Shown: piece after piece, positions 32,965 to 43,008 of the stretch
Layout: the number at the start of each line of letters is the position of its first letter
Position numbering within the stretch: the stretch's first letter is position 1
Assembly: GCF_009901525.1 (NCBI RefSeq)
Contig: NZ_CP019288.1
Coordinates: 1,054,001 to 1,118,000 of the forward strand
DNA: 64,000 nucleotides
Direction: 5' to 3'
Source of the DNA: Kordia antarctica
GTDB taxonomy: Bacteria; Bacteroidota; Bacteroidia; Flavobacteriales; Flavobacteriaceae
Notes under the pieces: generated by a model
The model's database searches: none
What the model was told of the DNA's origin: nothing
What the model saw: only the letters and a program-made list of their open reading frames with translations
Position numbers and translations under genes: made by a program

Positions 32965-33028
32965 TCAAGTTCAAGTTCAACTTCAAGTTCAAGTTCAACT
33001 TCAACTTCAAGTTCAAGTTCAAGTTCAC
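32965..33028. repeat. TTCAAG/TTCAAC hexamer repeat
   Basis: About ten head-to-tail 6-bp units alternating TTCAAG and TTCAAC. It is in the gene-free stretch 32694-33206, whose remainder is low complexity (TTTTAAC, TTTTCCC and TATTC runs) and holds no gene I can support. Confidence 0.9.
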
Positions 33029-33206
33029 AAAAAATATTCTGAACACCTGTATTTTACGACATACAAAATGATATATTAGTTAACTCTTAGTATGACTCGT
33101 ATGAAAATAATTGCTCATAATTATAAATTACATATCTTTACTATGCACCCAAATCTGAATTTGAAGAATTTTATTCATTAATTTAATAGATAACATAAAC
33201 TTTAAA

Positions 33207-33764
33207 ATGAAAATTATGAAAGTACAAAATTGGATGAGTTGGGAAGGTGGCGTAGATTTAGTTGCCTTATCAAACGACAAAACGGAAATGCCAAATGTAA
33301 TAGTCCATTTAGCAAGAATGGTGCATACACCAGTTGGATCTGCACCTTCCGGAATGTTATTATTGCCAAACGAAGATGGAACACCAAAAGTTATGGGCTT
33401 CATTTCTACCAATAAAATAGTAGGCGATTATTTTGCGAACAATGTGTTTGCAGGAACTCCTTTTGAACAAGCTCCAACCATTGTCGGTGCAATAACTGTA
33501 CATACCGATATGCCAAATTTTGCAGAAGTAACGGTTAAAATTGATGGTTTTGATGTGCATTTAAAACTCTCAAATTTTGGAGATTTGACAAGAGTAAATA
33601 GACAATCACCTAATTTACCTTTTCATGATGACTCTTTAGAAGCCGAAGCAAAAACAGTAGCACTCACTATAAATGGTGTTTTAACGCCCGTAATTGTTCC
33701 ACCAATGGGAATGAGTGGCGGACCAGCAGCAGTGTATTCTGCAACAGGATTTTATTCTAGGTAA
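33207..33764 (+). CDS. Unknown protein, 185 aa
   Basis: No signal peptide. The body is a mostly beta, single-domain protein: MKVQNWMSWEGGVDLVALSN, MVHTPVGSAPSGMLLLPNED, KVMGFISTNKIVGDYFANNV and a C-terminal VIVPPMGMSGGPAAVYSATG. A second in-frame ATG lies three codons later and may be the true start. I do not recognise the family. It stands alone, followed by a terminator shared with aconitase. Confidence 0.7.
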   Translation: MKIMKVQNWMSWEGGVDLVALSNDKTEMPNVIVHLARMVHTPVGSAPSGMLLLPNEDGTPKVMGFISTNKIVGDYFANNVFAGTPFEQAPTIVGAITVHTDMPNFAEVTVKIDGFDVHLKLSNFGDLTRVNRQSPNLPFHDDSLEAEAKTVALTINGVLTPVIVPPMGMSGGPAAVYSATGFYSR

Positions 33765-33837
33765 TTATTTTTATCAAATAATCTGAAAACTTTTAAATTT
33801 TACAATTTTCCTGTACAAAGCTGTATAAAAACGAAAA

Positions 33838-33866
33838 AAGCCCCAAACTTTCGTTTAAGGCTTTGT
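33838..33866. terminator. Terminator between the 185-aa gene and aconitase
   Basis: Stem AAAGCC/GGCTTT with a loop of about 16 nt, A tract on the left and weak T tract on the right. It could serve both convergent genes. Confidence 0.55.
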
Positions 33867-33889
33867 ATATAATCAGAAGTTGCTTTTAA

Positions 33890-36163
33890 TTAAACAGCTC
33901 CGTTTTCTTTTTTAATCAAGTTTAAGGCAGAACCTTCATTGTACCATTCTATCTGACTTTGGTTGTACGTATGGTTTGCAACAATGATATCCTTGCTTCC
34001 ATCTGCATGAACTGCTTCAATAGTTAATGGTTTTCCTGGTGCAAATTCGTTTAAGTCTAAGAAGTTGAAAGTATCATCTTCTAGAATTAAATTGTAATCC
34101 GTTTCAGTTGCAAATGTTAATCCTAACATTCCTTGTTTTTTAAGGTTTGTTTCGTGAATCCGTGCAAACGATTTTACAAGTACCGCCGCAACACCTAGAT
34201 GTCTTGGTTCCATTGCTGCGTGTTCTCTAGAAGAACCTTCTCCGTAGTTATGATCTCCAACTACAATTGTATAAATTCCTGCTGCTTTGTATGCACGTGC
34301 TGTTTTTGGAACTGCATCGTACTCACCATCTAACTGACTTTTTACAAAGTTCGTTTTCATGTTGTATGCATTTACGGCACCAATTAAACAGTTATTAGAA
34401 ATATTATCTAAATGTCCACGGAAACGTAACCAAGGTCCAGCCATAGAAATATGATCCGTTGTACACTTACCAAATGCTTTTATTAATAGTTTTGCGCCAT
34501 TAATTTCATTTCCTATTGGCGTAAATGGAGTTAATAATTCCAAACGCTCAGAATCAGGATTTACAGTAATTTGAACATGAGAACCATCTTCTTCAGGTGC
34601 TAAAAATCCATTATCTTTTACTTCAAAACCTTTTGGTGGTAATTCCCATCCTGTTGGCTCGTCGAACATTACTTCTTCTCCATTTTCATTGATAAGTTTA
34701 TCAGTGATTGGATTGAAGTCTAAACGACCTGAAATCGCAATGGCTGCAGTAATTTCTGGTGAAGCAACAAAAGCATGTGTATTTGGATTTCCATCTGCTC
34801 GCTTCGCAAAGTTTCTATTGAACGAATGTACAATACTGTTTTTTGGAGCGTTTTTAGGATCTGAATATCGTGCCCATTGTCCAATACATGGTCCACAAGC
34901 ATTTGTAAATATTTTAGCGTCTAGTTTTTCGAAAACTTGCAAGATTCCATCACGTTCAGCTGTATAGCGTACTTGTTCTGATCCTGGATTGATTCCTAAT
35001 TCAGACTTCATTTTCAGCCCTTTGTCCAATGCTTGTTGTGCAATAGAAGAAGCTCTTGATAAATCTTCGTAAGATGAATTCGTACAAGAACCAATTAATC
35101 CCCATTCTACTTGCATTGGCCAATCATTCTCCTGTGCTTTTTTGGTCATTGCTGAACCAACAGTTGTCGATAAATCTGGCGTAAATGGTCCGTTTAATAA
35201 TGGAGTAAGTTCTGACAAGTTAATTTCAATAACTTGATCAAAATATTGTTCAGGGTTTGCATATACTGCTGCATCTCCCGTAAGGTATTCTTTTACTTCG
35301 TTAGCTGCATCTGCAACATCGCTTCTATCCGTTGCACGTAAATAACGTTCCATAGATTCATCGTAACCAAATGTAGAAGTTGTGGCACCTATTTCTGCTC
35401 CCATGTTACAGATAGTTCCTTTACCTGTACAAGATAATCCGATTGCGCCTGGTCCAAAATATTCAACAATTGCGCCAGTTCCTCCTTTTGCAGAAACAAT
35501 GCCAGCTACTTTAAGAATGACATCTTTTGGTGCTGTCCAACCAGAAATTTTCCCAGTTAATTTAACACCTATAAGTTTTGGAAATTTTAATTCCCAAGGC
35601 ATTCCAGCCATTACATCTACTGCATCAGCTCCACCAACTCCAATGGCAACCATTCCTAATCCACCAGCATTTACGGTGTGTGAATCGGTTCCGATCATCA
35701 TTCCACCAGGAAAAGCATAATTTTCTAATACTACTTGGTGAATAATTCCTGCGCCTGGTTTCCAAAACCCAATTCCGTATTTGTTTGATACTGATTCTAA
35801 GAAATTGAACACTTCGCTACTATTATTCATGGCAGCTTGTAAATCACTCGTTGCACCAACTTTTGCTTGGATAAGGTGATCACAATGAACTGTTGTAGGA
35901 ACTGCTACTTTAGTTTTTCCAGCTTGCATAAATTGCAGTAAAGCCATTTGTGCAGTTGCATCTTGACACGCAATACGATCTGGAGCAAAATCTACATAGT
36001 CTTTACCTCTAACGAAAGCTTTCGTTGCCGTTCCATCCCATAAATGTGAGTATAGTATTTTTTCTGAAAGTGTTAATGGTTTACCCGTAATTTCACGCGC
36101 TTTATCTACACGTTCCACTATTGTTGCGTAAACCTTTTTTATCATATCAATATCAAAGGCCAT
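33890..36163 (-). CDS. acn: Aconitate hydratase
   Basis: 757 aa, the mitochondrial-type aconitase length. It isomerises citrate to isocitrate in the TCA cycle using a [4Fe-4S] cluster. Cluster ligand segments are [18 protein letters not shown] and [13 protein letters not shown]. Other landmarks are [44 protein letters not shown] and [15 protein letters not shown]. It is transcribed alone: a terminator at 36310 separates it from the upstream moxR gene. Confidence 0.96.
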   Translation of the reverse strand: MAFDIDMIKKVYATIVERVDKAREITGKPLTLSEKILYSHLWDGTATKAFVRGKDYVDFAPDRIACQDATAQMALLQFMQAGKTKVAVPTTVHCDHLIQAKVGATSDLQAAMNNSSEVFNFLESVSNKYGIGFWKPGAGIIHQVVLENYAFPGGMMIGTDSHTVNAGGLGMVAIGVGGADAVDVMAGMPWELKFPKLIGVKLTGKISGWTAPKDVILKVAGIVSAKGGTGAIVEYFGPGAIGLSCTGKGTICNMGAEIGATTSTFGYDESMERYLRATDRSDVADAANEVKEYLTGDAAVYANPEQYFDQVIEINLSELTPLLNGPFTPDLSTTVGSAMTKKAQENDWPMQVEWGLIGSCTNSSYEDLSRASSIAQQALDKGLKMKSELGINPGSEQVRYTAERDGILQVFEKLDAKIFTNACGPCIGQWARYSDPKNAPKNSIVHSFNRNFAKRADGNPNTHAFVASPEITAAIAISGRLDFNPITDKLINENGEEVMFDEPTGWELPPKGFEVKDNGFLAPEEDGSHVQITVNPDSERLELLTPFTPIGNEINGAKLLIKAFGKCTTDHISMAGPWLRFRGHLDNISNNCLIGAVNAYNMKTNFVKSQLDGEYDAVPKTARAYKAAGIYTIVVGDHNYGEGSSREHAAMEPRHLGVAAVLVKSFARIHETNLKKQGMLGLTFATETDYNLILEDDTFNFLDLNEFAPGKPLTIEAVHADGSKDIIVANHTYNQSQIEWYNEGSALNLIKKENGAV

Positions 36164-36309
36164 ATATTTCGTTTTTTAGTGTTTTTAGAAAGTCATGCGA
36201 AATTACGAAATTATCTTGATTTTTAAAAATCGACAGTATAACTTTCTTTTTGATTCATTATTTTTATTAAATCTTCTTTTTTGTTGAATTTAATTTAAAA
36301 TTAACCAAA

Positions 36310-36356
36310 AAAAACATCTCCAATTACGAATTTCATAATTTGAGATGCTTTTTTTG
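36310..36356 (-). terminator. Terminator after moxR
   Basis: Arms AACATCTC/GAGATGCTT enclosing an imperfect AATTACGAA/TTCATAATT stem, between A and T tracts. It ends the minus-strand moxR-surA operon before aconitase. Confidence 0.7.
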
Positions 36357-36438
36357 ATGATACTATTTTTTTTGTTTTGCTTGAAGGGTTAAAGAAGCTA
36401 TTATTGAATCCTTTAATCATTAAATCTTTCAATTCAGT

Positions 36439-37392
36439 TTAAAACAAACTCTTAATAATTTTTTCAATCGTAATTCCTTCCGCTTCCGCTTTGTAGTTTC
36501 GGATGACTCTGTGTGATAGAATTCCAATTGTAACTGCTTGCACGTCTTCAATGTCAGGAGAAAATTTCCCTTGAATTGCCGCATGTGCTTTTGCTGCTAA
36601 GATTAAGTTTTGAGACGCTCTTGGTCCTGCTCCCCAATCTACATATTGTTTTACCAAATCGGTAGCAGTTGCTTCTTTCGGACGTGTTTTAGAAACTAAA
36701 CGAACTGCATATTCTACTACGTTATCTGCTACAGGAATTTTACGAACTAATTGTTGAATCGCAATGATTTCTTGTGCGTTAAATAATGGTTTTACGGTGT
36801 TTTCAACATTTGTAGTGGTCGATTTTACCACTTGTACTTCTTCCTCAAACGTTGGATATGTTAAGTGAATGGCAAACATAAAACGATCCAATTGCGCTTC
36901 TGGTAACGGATATGTTCCTTCTTGCTCAATTGGGTTTTGTGTTGCTAATACGAAGTAAGGTAAATCTAACTTGTAATGATGTCCTGCAACTGTAACGGCG
37001 CGTTCTTGCATTGCTTCTAGTAAAGCTGCTTGCGTTTTTGGCGGCGTTCGGTTGATTTCATCTGCCAAGATAATATTGGCAAAAATTGGTCCTTTTATGA
37101 ATTTAAAGTTGCGAGATTCGTCTAAGATTTCACTTCCTAGAATATCACTCGGCATTAAATCTGGTGTAAACTGAATACGTTTAAAGTTAAGTCCTAATGT
37201 AGTGGCAATTGTGTTTACCATTAGTGTTTTTGCCAATCCTGGAACACCTATTAATAAGGCATGTCCGCCAGAAAATATAGAGAGTAGTATTTGATCTATT
37301 ACACTTTCTTGACCAACAATTATGTTAGCGATTTCGTTCTTGAGTTCCTTGTGTTTTTTTACAAGGTTTTCAATAGCAGCAACATCTGACAT
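36439..37392 (-). CDS. MoxR-family AAA+ ATPase
   Basis: 317 aa. Walker A is HALLIGVPGLAKTLMVNT, Walker B and the sensor region ILADEINRTPPKTQAALLEA, then FVLATQNPIEQEGTYPLPEA and a C-terminal AAA lid with GAGPRASQNLILAAKAHAAI. MoxR proteins remodel or chaperone partner proteins, often with von Willebrand factor A proteins. No vWA gene follows here. It is last in a four-gene minus-strand unit with SurA-type folding factors, 7 bp behind the nearest. Confidence 0.93.
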   Translation of the reverse strand: MSDVAAIENLVKKHKELKNEIANIIVGQESVIDQILLSIFSGGHALLIGVPGLAKTLMVNTIATTLGLNFKRIQFTPDLMPSDILGSEILDESRNFKFIKGPIFANIILADEINRTPPKTQAALLEAMQERAVTVAGHHYKLDLPYFVLATQNPIEQEGTYPLPEAQLDRFMFAIHLTYPTFEEEVQVVKSTTTNVENTVKPLFNAQEIIAIQQLVRKIPVADNVVEYAVRLVSKTRPKEATATDLVKQYVDWGAGPRASQNLILAAKAHAAIQGKFSPDIEDVQAVTIGILSHRVIRNYKAEAEGITIEKIIKSLF

Positions 37393-37399
37393 AGGGAAA

Positions 37400-38821
37400 T
37401 TATTTTTTTAACCAGTTATTTTGAAATTCACAATCGCGATTACCTTGATTTACATTGATATATGTATCCTCAATTTTTTGTTTAATCCACTTTTCTACTT
37501 CTTTTAACTGCTTTTCTTTGAGCGCTAAACTTTTAATTTTGATGTAATCTTTAGAATAATCAGCTACGTGCTCATTGTAACGATTGGTTACTTTTAGTAG
37601 TTTGAATCGTTTTTGACCTGTTCTAGTTTCGTCAATTAATGGAATTGATATTTCGTTTCCTTTTAATGGTTCTATTTGCGAATATTGCTCAGGATCCATT
37701 TTTGTCAATTCAAAATGTGTATCATAAGTTGCAGGATTGATTAATTTCCCACCATTATTTCGTGTTTCTTTATCATCAGAGAATGAACGTGCAGCTTCAT
37801 CAAACGTAAGTTCTTCTGCCATAATTCGTTGACGTAAAGTATCAATTTCTTTACGCGCTTCTTCAAGCTTTTCGTTTGTAATTTCTGGAATTAATAAAAT
37901 GTGACGTACATCTCTTTCTTGTCCACGAACTTTATCAATCATCACAATATGCCATCCAAAATCTGTTTCAAACGGATCAGAGATTTCTCCTTGTTGTAAA
38001 GAAAAGGCAATATCTTTAAATTCTTTTGCTAAAGACATTCTTTTACTAATAGCCATTAATCCACCTTGACGACCTGATGCTCTATCTTTAGAATATAGAA
38101 TTGCTTTGGTTCCAAAACTTGAACCTGCTTCTACTTCTGCTTTTATTCCTTTAAGTTTGTTAATTACTTTATCAACCGCTTCTTGTGATGCTTCTGGTGC
38201 AATAAGAATTTGAGAAACTTCCAACTCAACTCCAATTACAGGACGTTGATCTACTGGAATTTTCTCAAAAAACTGACGTACTTCTTCTGGCGTAATTTCT
38301 ACATCACGCACCACTTTGCTTTGCATACGTTGTGTTAAGAATTGTATTTTAACAATCTCCATTAAACGCTGACGCAACGAAGCTTCATCTTCCATCGCAT
38401 AGAATTTTAATAATTCTGCCATTCCGCCTGTTTGCTTACTAAAGTATTCAATGTTTTGATTAACACGATCTCTAATTTCACCTGGAGCAACGGTAATACT
38501 ATCTTGTACCGCTTGGTGTGCATACAATTTGTCTTCCATCAGTTTTCCTAACAATTTACATCTTGTCAATCCTTCTAATGAAATTCCTTGTTGTTTAAAG
38601 TCTAAAAGTGTTTTATCAACATCAGATTCTAAAATAATATAGTCACCAACAACTGCCGAAACTCCATCAATTTTGATACGATTTGGCGTTGGTTTTGTGG
38701 AGTCTATTGTTTGTATTTTTGCTTCCTTCACGGTTTCAGAAACCATTGTTGCATCTTCCTTTTCTTGCGCTTGCATTCCTAATGCTACAAGCAGCACAAG
38801 TACATATATACTTTGCTTCAT
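37400..38821 (-). CDS. Periplasmic peptidyl-prolyl isomerase, SurA-like
   Basis: 473 aa from the ATG at 38821, which lies 4 bp behind the preceding stop; a longer start would overlap that gene and spoil the signal peptide (MKQSIYVLVLLVALGMQAQ). An N-terminal SurA_N-like helical region (VDKTLLDFKQQGISLEGLTR) is followed by a parvulin domain (ILYSKDRASGRQGGLMAISK, FKDIAFSLQQGEISDPFETD, FGWHIVMIDKV) and a second, more degenerate one (RHILLIPEITNEKLEEARKE). It assists outer-membrane protein folding. Confidence 0.9.
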   Translation of the reverse strand: MKQSIYVLVLLVALGMQAQEKEDATMVSETVKEAKIQTIDSTKPTPNRIKIDGVSAVVGDYIILESDVDKTLLDFKQQGISLEGLTRCKLLGKLMEDKLYAHQAVQDSITVAPGEIRDRVNQNIEYFSKQTGGMAELLKFYAMEDEASLRQRLMEIVKIQFLTQRMQSKVVRDVEITPEEVRQFFEKIPVDQRPVIGVELEVSQILIAPEASQEAVDKVINKLKGIKAEVEAGSSFGTKAILYSKDRASGRQGGLMAISKRMSLAKEFKDIAFSLQQGEISDPFETDFGWHIVMIDKVRGQERDVRHILLIPEITNEKLEEARKEIDTLRQRIMAEELTFDEAARSFSDDKETRNNGGKLINPATYDTHFELTKMDPEQYSQIEPLKGNEISIPLIDETRTGQKRFKLLKVTNRYNEHVADYSKDYIKIKSLALKEKQLKEVEKWIKQKIEDTYINVNQGNRDCEFQNNWLKK

Positions 38822-38825
38822 TGTG

Positions 38826-39674
38826 TTAATTGTAAGTTTCAAACTGTTTTTGCTTAACTGCATCTTTTGTGATGTCTTTTTCTAATTTTCTGATAAATTC
38901 AAGCTTGCGCTTATTAAGGATGATTTGTCGTACTGTAGGACGCACATACGCAAGTGGCGCAATGTCGTTTCTGCCGAGCTTATCCTCAATTCGCACCAAA
39001 TATACTTCTAATGAATCTTCTATTTGATAAAATTGTGATTTTTTTAAGTATTTCTCTTTATTTTCAGCAGTGATTACAGGAATTTTATTGAACACCTGCG
39101 TTTCTTTTACCCATATAGAATCGTTGAGCGAATAATTGTTAAATTGAATTGCTAATGAATCTAATATTGTTTTATCTTCCGCTTCAAAACGCTTAAAACG
39201 TTCCGTGATTTCTTCAATATTAGAATTGTCTTTCCCAATATTTATGTAGCGCAGTTTTAGCAACTCTACATTCAATTTAAAGTTTTCTTTGTTTGAATCG
39301 TAATATGCAGCTTCATCAAAAGCCGTTACGGTTGTATCAATCGTTTTCTTTACAATGGCTTCTTTGTACGCTTCTATGTATAAATCGCGTCGATATTCAG
39401 CAATTAATGCTTCAAACGCATCTTGCTTTTCTTGCGACAAATTGATTTTTGAACGCAGAATGAATAATTCTTGTGTTGCCCATCTATTTATATAATTATT
39501 GACAATAATTGTGCTGTCATCCGAAGTCATGTTTTCAGAAAGTAATGGCGCTAAGTCACTTTTATATAAATAGTTTTCACCAACTCTGGCAACAGGTTCG
39601 CCTTCATACGACGATTGAAAGTATTCGCACGAAACACATAAAAAGACAGGAATTAAAAAGATTAATTTTCTCAA
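38826..39674 (-). CDS. SurA/PpiC-related lipoprotein lacking a clear parvulin domain
   Basis: 282 aa. MRKLIFLIPVFLCVSC gives a lipobox with Cys16. The following VARVGENYLYKSDLAPLLSE is like the start of SurA_N-type chaperone domains, and the rest is mostly charged helix (FEALIAEYRRDLYIEAYKEA, FNNYSLNDSIWVKETQVF). I see no canonical parvulin motif, so it may work only as a chaperone. It lies between two rotamase genes with gaps of 4 and 6 bp, pointing to a shared periplasmic folding function. Confidence 0.8.
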   Translation of the reverse strand: MRKLIFLIPVFLCVSCEYFQSSYEGEPVARVGENYLYKSDLAPLLSENMTSDDSTIIVNNYINRWATQELFILRSKINLSQEKQDAFEALIAEYRRDLYIEAYKEAIVKKTIDTTVTAFDEAAYYDSNKENFKLNVELLKLRYINIGKDNSNIEEITERFKRFEAEDKTILDSLAIQFNNYSLNDSIWVKETQVFNKIPVITAENKEKYLKKSQFYQIEDSLEVYLVRIEDKLGRNDIAPLAYVRPTVRQIILNKRKLEFIRKLEKDITKDAVKQKQFETYN

Positions 39675-39680
39675 TAGGTT

Positions 39681-41645
39681 TTATTTAACGAATTTTTCTA
39701 GTTTGCGATATACTTTTCTGTTGATCTTAACTTTGTAGTTTTTCTTTAAGCTTTTAACCCAATTTTTTTCAAGATATACTTGATAATCGCTGATTGCTTT
39801 TCCTTTGATTTCAGATAATTCCTTGTAACTCTCAGGAACAATTTCGTTTACCTTTACAATAGTGAAATCTGTTTTTCCATCTTCAAATATTTCAGAAACA
39901 CCTTTTTCAAATTTGAATCCTTTCGGAAGATTTCTGTGTCCTTCTTCATAAACACCCGGCGAAAAAATCACATTTACTTTGCTGTCCTTATTAATAGCTG
40001 CCTTGATTTCATCTAACGATTTTCCTTCTTTTAGCAAATGTTGCACCTGTTTTGCCGCATTTTCTTGCGTACAAGAAGCAACAACAGCTTCTACACGTTT
40101 TTCCCATTTGTAGTTTTCTTTGTTCTCATTGAAGAATTTTTCCAAGCCCAACGTATCAATTTTTGCTTTTTCCCAAATTTCAGTTTCCATTAAATCAAAT
40201 AGCAACAATCCATCGCGATATTCTGCGTGAATAGCAGCAAAATCTTCGTTTACATTTTCTAAATCACTTTCGTAGAATGCCAACAATTGCGCATCCATAA
40301 ATTGTGTATATTGATGATTGATGAAACTTTCTGGAGTAGGTTTTTTGTTTGCAAACCGCGTACTTACTTTCAATAAATACGTAGCAAACTCATCATACGT
40401 TATTTTTGTATCTTTTACTTGAAATAGTGTTTTATTTAAGAAGATACTATCTGTTGGTTTCTTCCAGTTTCGACTGAAAAAAGTAGCATCTGCCAACGCA
40501 TAGAAATCTTTTCTTCCGTTTTCACTTTCCGTAATTGTGTATCGCTTTTTTATTTTTTTAATAACAGACGTATTAATGACACTTGCTCTTTTGTCGTTTT
40601 TTATTTTACGCTCCAACACCGATTTTTCATCTTCAAAGCTTTTCATTTCATGCGATAAGATCAATTTTACAATGTGCCAACCAAACTCAGATTTGAATGG
40701 TTTTGAAAATTGATTTGCTTCTTTTAAACCGAATGCAGCATCTTCAAATATCTTTGAGCGCAAACGTCCGCGTCCAAATTTCGGCAATTTACCGTCATTT
40801 ACAGCGGAACTTCTATCTTCAGAAAAACGTTTTGCCAACGCTCCAAAATCACTGCCAGCTTGTAGTTGCGTGTAGATATCATTTATTTTTTCTTCAGGAT
40901 TCTCTTTATTTTCGTCCTCTTTTTTATCAGACAATAAAATATGTGCAACTGTAATTTCTCCAACATTTTCACGAACGTCTTCTACTTTAATAATATGATA
41001 TCCAAATTGTGTACGAACTGGCATTGACGTTTCTCCGATTTTAGTAGTAAAAGCAGCTGACTCAAAAGGATATACCATTCTAAATGCAGAGAAATAACCA
41101 AGATTACCTTTATTAGATTTTGCCGAAGGATCTCCAGAATTTTGCATGGCAACTTCTCCAAAATCTGCTCCATCAACTATAGATTGACGCAAATTCATGA
41201 TTTTCTCATACGCAACCAATGTATCTTTTGGTGCAGCATCTAAAGAAACATTTATTAATATATGACTTGCTTTTACTTCTTTTTGTAAACGCTCATAGGC
41301 TTCTCTAACCAATTTTTCTGTTGCGTTCGTATCTGTCATATAACTTCTAGCTAATTGCTTACGATATCCTGCCAATTCCTTTATATATGCATCTTTTTCG
41401 TTAAGATTAAGGTTTCTGGCTTCCTTCAGCTTCAACTTATATTCAAGAAAAAGCTGAAAATATTCCTCAATTTCTTTTTGATCCTTTTCATCAATAATAT
41501 CAAGGTTCTTTTTATAAACTCTTACAAATTCAGAAACGTATGTTGGTTCACCTTCAATAGAAAATAAAACTTTATCTTTTTTGGACTGTGCAAAACTTGT
41601 TAGCGATACCAAAAGAATAAGAAGTAATTGAATGCTCTTTTTCAT
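39681..41645 (-). CDS. Periplasmic peptidyl-prolyl isomerase with two parvulin domains
   Basis: 654 aa from the ATG at 41645, where MKKSIQLLLILLVSLTSFAQ gives a proper signal peptide. Two parvulin domains are clear: ASHILINVSLDAAPKDTLVA to FGYHIIKVEDVR and AHILLSDKKEDENKENPEEK to SEFGWHIVKLILS, the second with LAKRFSEDRSSAVNDGKLPK. A long C-terminal helical region follows, with LQVKDTKITYDEFATYLLK-like segments. First gene of the folding-factor/moxR unit. Likely role is outer-membrane and T9SS cargo folding. Confidence 0.9.
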   Translation of the reverse strand: MKKSIQLLLILLVSLTSFAQSKKDKVLFSIEGEPTYVSEFVRVYKKNLDIIDEKDQKEIEEYFQLFLEYKLKLKEARNLNLNEKDAYIKELAGYRKQLARSYMTDTNATEKLVREAYERLQKEVKASHILINVSLDAAPKDTLVAYEKIMNLRQSIVDGADFGEVAMQNSGDPSAKSNKGNLGYFSAFRMVYPFESAAFTTKIGETSMPVRTQFGYHIIKVEDVRENVGEITVAHILLSDKKEDENKENPEEKINDIYTQLQAGSDFGALAKRFSEDRSSAVNDGKLPKFGRGRLRSKIFEDAAFGLKEANQFSKPFKSEFGWHIVKLILSHEMKSFEDEKSVLERKIKNDKRASVINTSVIKKIKKRYTITESENGRKDFYALADATFFSRNWKKPTDSIFLNKTLFQVKDTKITYDEFATYLLKVSTRFANKKPTPESFINHQYTQFMDAQLLAFYESDLENVNEDFAAIHAEYRDGLLLFDLMETEIWEKAKIDTLGLEKFFNENKENYKWEKRVEAVVASCTQENAAKQVQHLLKEGKSLDEIKAAINKDSKVNVIFSPGVYEEGHRNLPKGFKFEKGVSEIFEDGKTDFTIVKVNEIVPESYKELSEIKGKAISDYQVYLEKNWVKSLKKNYKVKINRKVYRKLEKFVK

Positions 41646-41830
41646 TATATTTTTTTTTGAGAAAGACAAAAATAACAATTCATCAATAGTACACAACATA
41701 TTAGCATGTGTATTATTGTGCTATTTTTTACTTTTTGGCTTAATTTTTGGTATTTTATTATAAAAAGATAGGTTTTCTATTTTGAAATCAATCTTTTTTA
41801 AACTATACTTGTAATGATTAAAATTGCTTT

Positions 41831-42571
41831 ATGAAAAAAATCTACTTTTTTACTTTTTTTATGCTAGTTTCTACATTAGCATTTTCACAGGAACTGTTCA
41901 ACTTTACTGGCTATAATGGCGCGGGAAGTACGGAAACAGCATCTGTTGCAACTATCAACGATCAAATCACGGTTCGATTTGAAGATGCTGATATTATCAA
42001 TAATTTTTACACAGAAAATCAAACGTTTATCCACATGTATTTAGGATTGCGTACAAATAATGGTAGCTTTCAAGCAGTTCCTGCAGATTTTAATGATTTA
42101 AGTTGGCAACCTGTTTTAAATTTAACAGATGGCGACGCAAGTGTTGCATCAAATACTTATGAAATTACATTTACGCCCGGACGCTTGTTTCCTTCTTTAG
42201 TGAATGAAACTATTTTAGGAATCGACTTTTTATTCCAAAATCAATTTGGCGGCGGCGGAAACAATCAATCAGCTAATATGTATATCGATTTGGTGGATGC
42301 GACTTTAAATAGCTCTACACTAAATAGTAATGATCGTGATCGTACGAAAGTGAACACGAGCTACAGCGGTGGAAAATTGAGCATTTCAGGAATTAATACA
42401 ACTGCTACTATTGCAATCTATAATTTATTAGGTCGTAAAGTAGTTGATTTAAAAAATATTGCGATCAACGGAAGTTTTAGTAAGTATTTAGATTTACCGA
42501 AAAATAATATTTATATCGTAAAAATTTCTTCTGCAGAATTTTCAAAGACATTCAAAATTGTAGCTAAATAA
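41831..42571 (+). CDS. Secreted protein with T9SS type A sorting domain
   Basis: 246 aa. Signal peptide MKKIYFFTFFMLVSTLAFSQ, a beta-rich body (ELFNFTGYNGAGSTETASVA, FTPGRLFPSLVNETILGIDF) and a C-terminal sorting domain (ATIAIYNLLGRKVVDLKNIA, LPKNNIYIVKISSAEFSKTF). It is exported to the surface by T9SS. Substrate or function unknown. It is monocistronic, ended by the hairpin at 42598. Confidence 0.85.
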   Translation: MKKIYFFTFFMLVSTLAFSQELFNFTGYNGAGSTETASVATINDQITVRFEDADIINNFYTENQTFIHMYLGLRTNNGSFQAVPADFNDLSWQPVLNLTDGDASVASNTYEITFTPGRLFPSLVNETILGIDFLFQNQFGGGGNNQSANMYIDLVDATLNSSTLNSNDRDRTKVNTSYSGGKLSISGINTTATIAIYNLLGRKVVDLKNIAINGSFSKYLDLPKNNIYIVKISSAEFSKTFKIVAK

Positions 42572-42597
42572 CGTAGCTTCTCAAAATATATAGTAAA

Positions 42598-42625
42598 AGG
42601 CGAATGGTTTTCATTCGCTTTTTTT
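42598..42625 (+). terminator. Terminator of the T9SS-protein gene
   Basis: Stem GGCGAATG/CATTCGCT with a TTTT-type loop and a following T7 tract. Confidence 0.85.
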
Positions 42626-42681
42626 ATGCTTTTAAAGTTTATTTGGTATGATAAGTTTAATTTTGTAGAAATTATTAAAAC

Positions 42682-42915
42682 ATGGACAAAGTAAAACTGA
42701 TTTGGGACTTTAGAGGTCCAACAGCAAAGCGCACTGCGGAACATCATTGCATTCACTTAAATGATTTCATTCGTATGGAAAATATTGAAAGTGAATCAGT
42801 TACAGTAGAAGAATTTTCAGAAATGCACGTTTGCGCTACTATGATTATCAATCAGAATGATGTTCCCTTTATGCGTGAAAAATTGAAGCCGCACAGAGGT
42901 CAATTAGTAAATTAA
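42682..42915 (+). CDS. Small conserved protein, 77 aa
   Basis: Starts MDKVKLIWDFRGPTAKRTAE and continues HHCIHLNDFIRMENIESESV and AMIINQNDVPFMREKLKPHR-type text, rich in His near the N-terminus, with no signal peptide. Short proteins of this form occur widely in flavobacteria, but I cannot give a function. A hairpin at 42925-42955 ends it. Confidence 0.7.
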   Translation: MDKVKLIWDFRGPTAKRTAEHHCIHLNDFIRMENIESESVTVEEFSEMHVCATMIINQNDVPFMREKLKPHRGQLVN

Positions 42916-42924
42916 TCCCATAAA

Positions 42925-42955
42925 AAAACGTTAATTTTATGAGTTATCGTTTTTT
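42925..42955 (+). terminator. Terminator after the 77-aa gene
   Basis: Arms AAAAAACG/CGTTTTTT with an imperfect inner TAA/TTA extension. The T tract is part of the right arm. Confidence 0.65.
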
Positions 42956-43008
42956 TGGTATGATGTTTTCATTACATTAGCCAACTTTGAAAAACAAAAT
43001 TTAATTAG

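Noticed and set aside
32743..33042. Plus-strand frame rich in Ser and Phe between pabB and the 185-aa gene
   Set aside because: It is translation of hexamer and T-rich repeats and has no stable composition.
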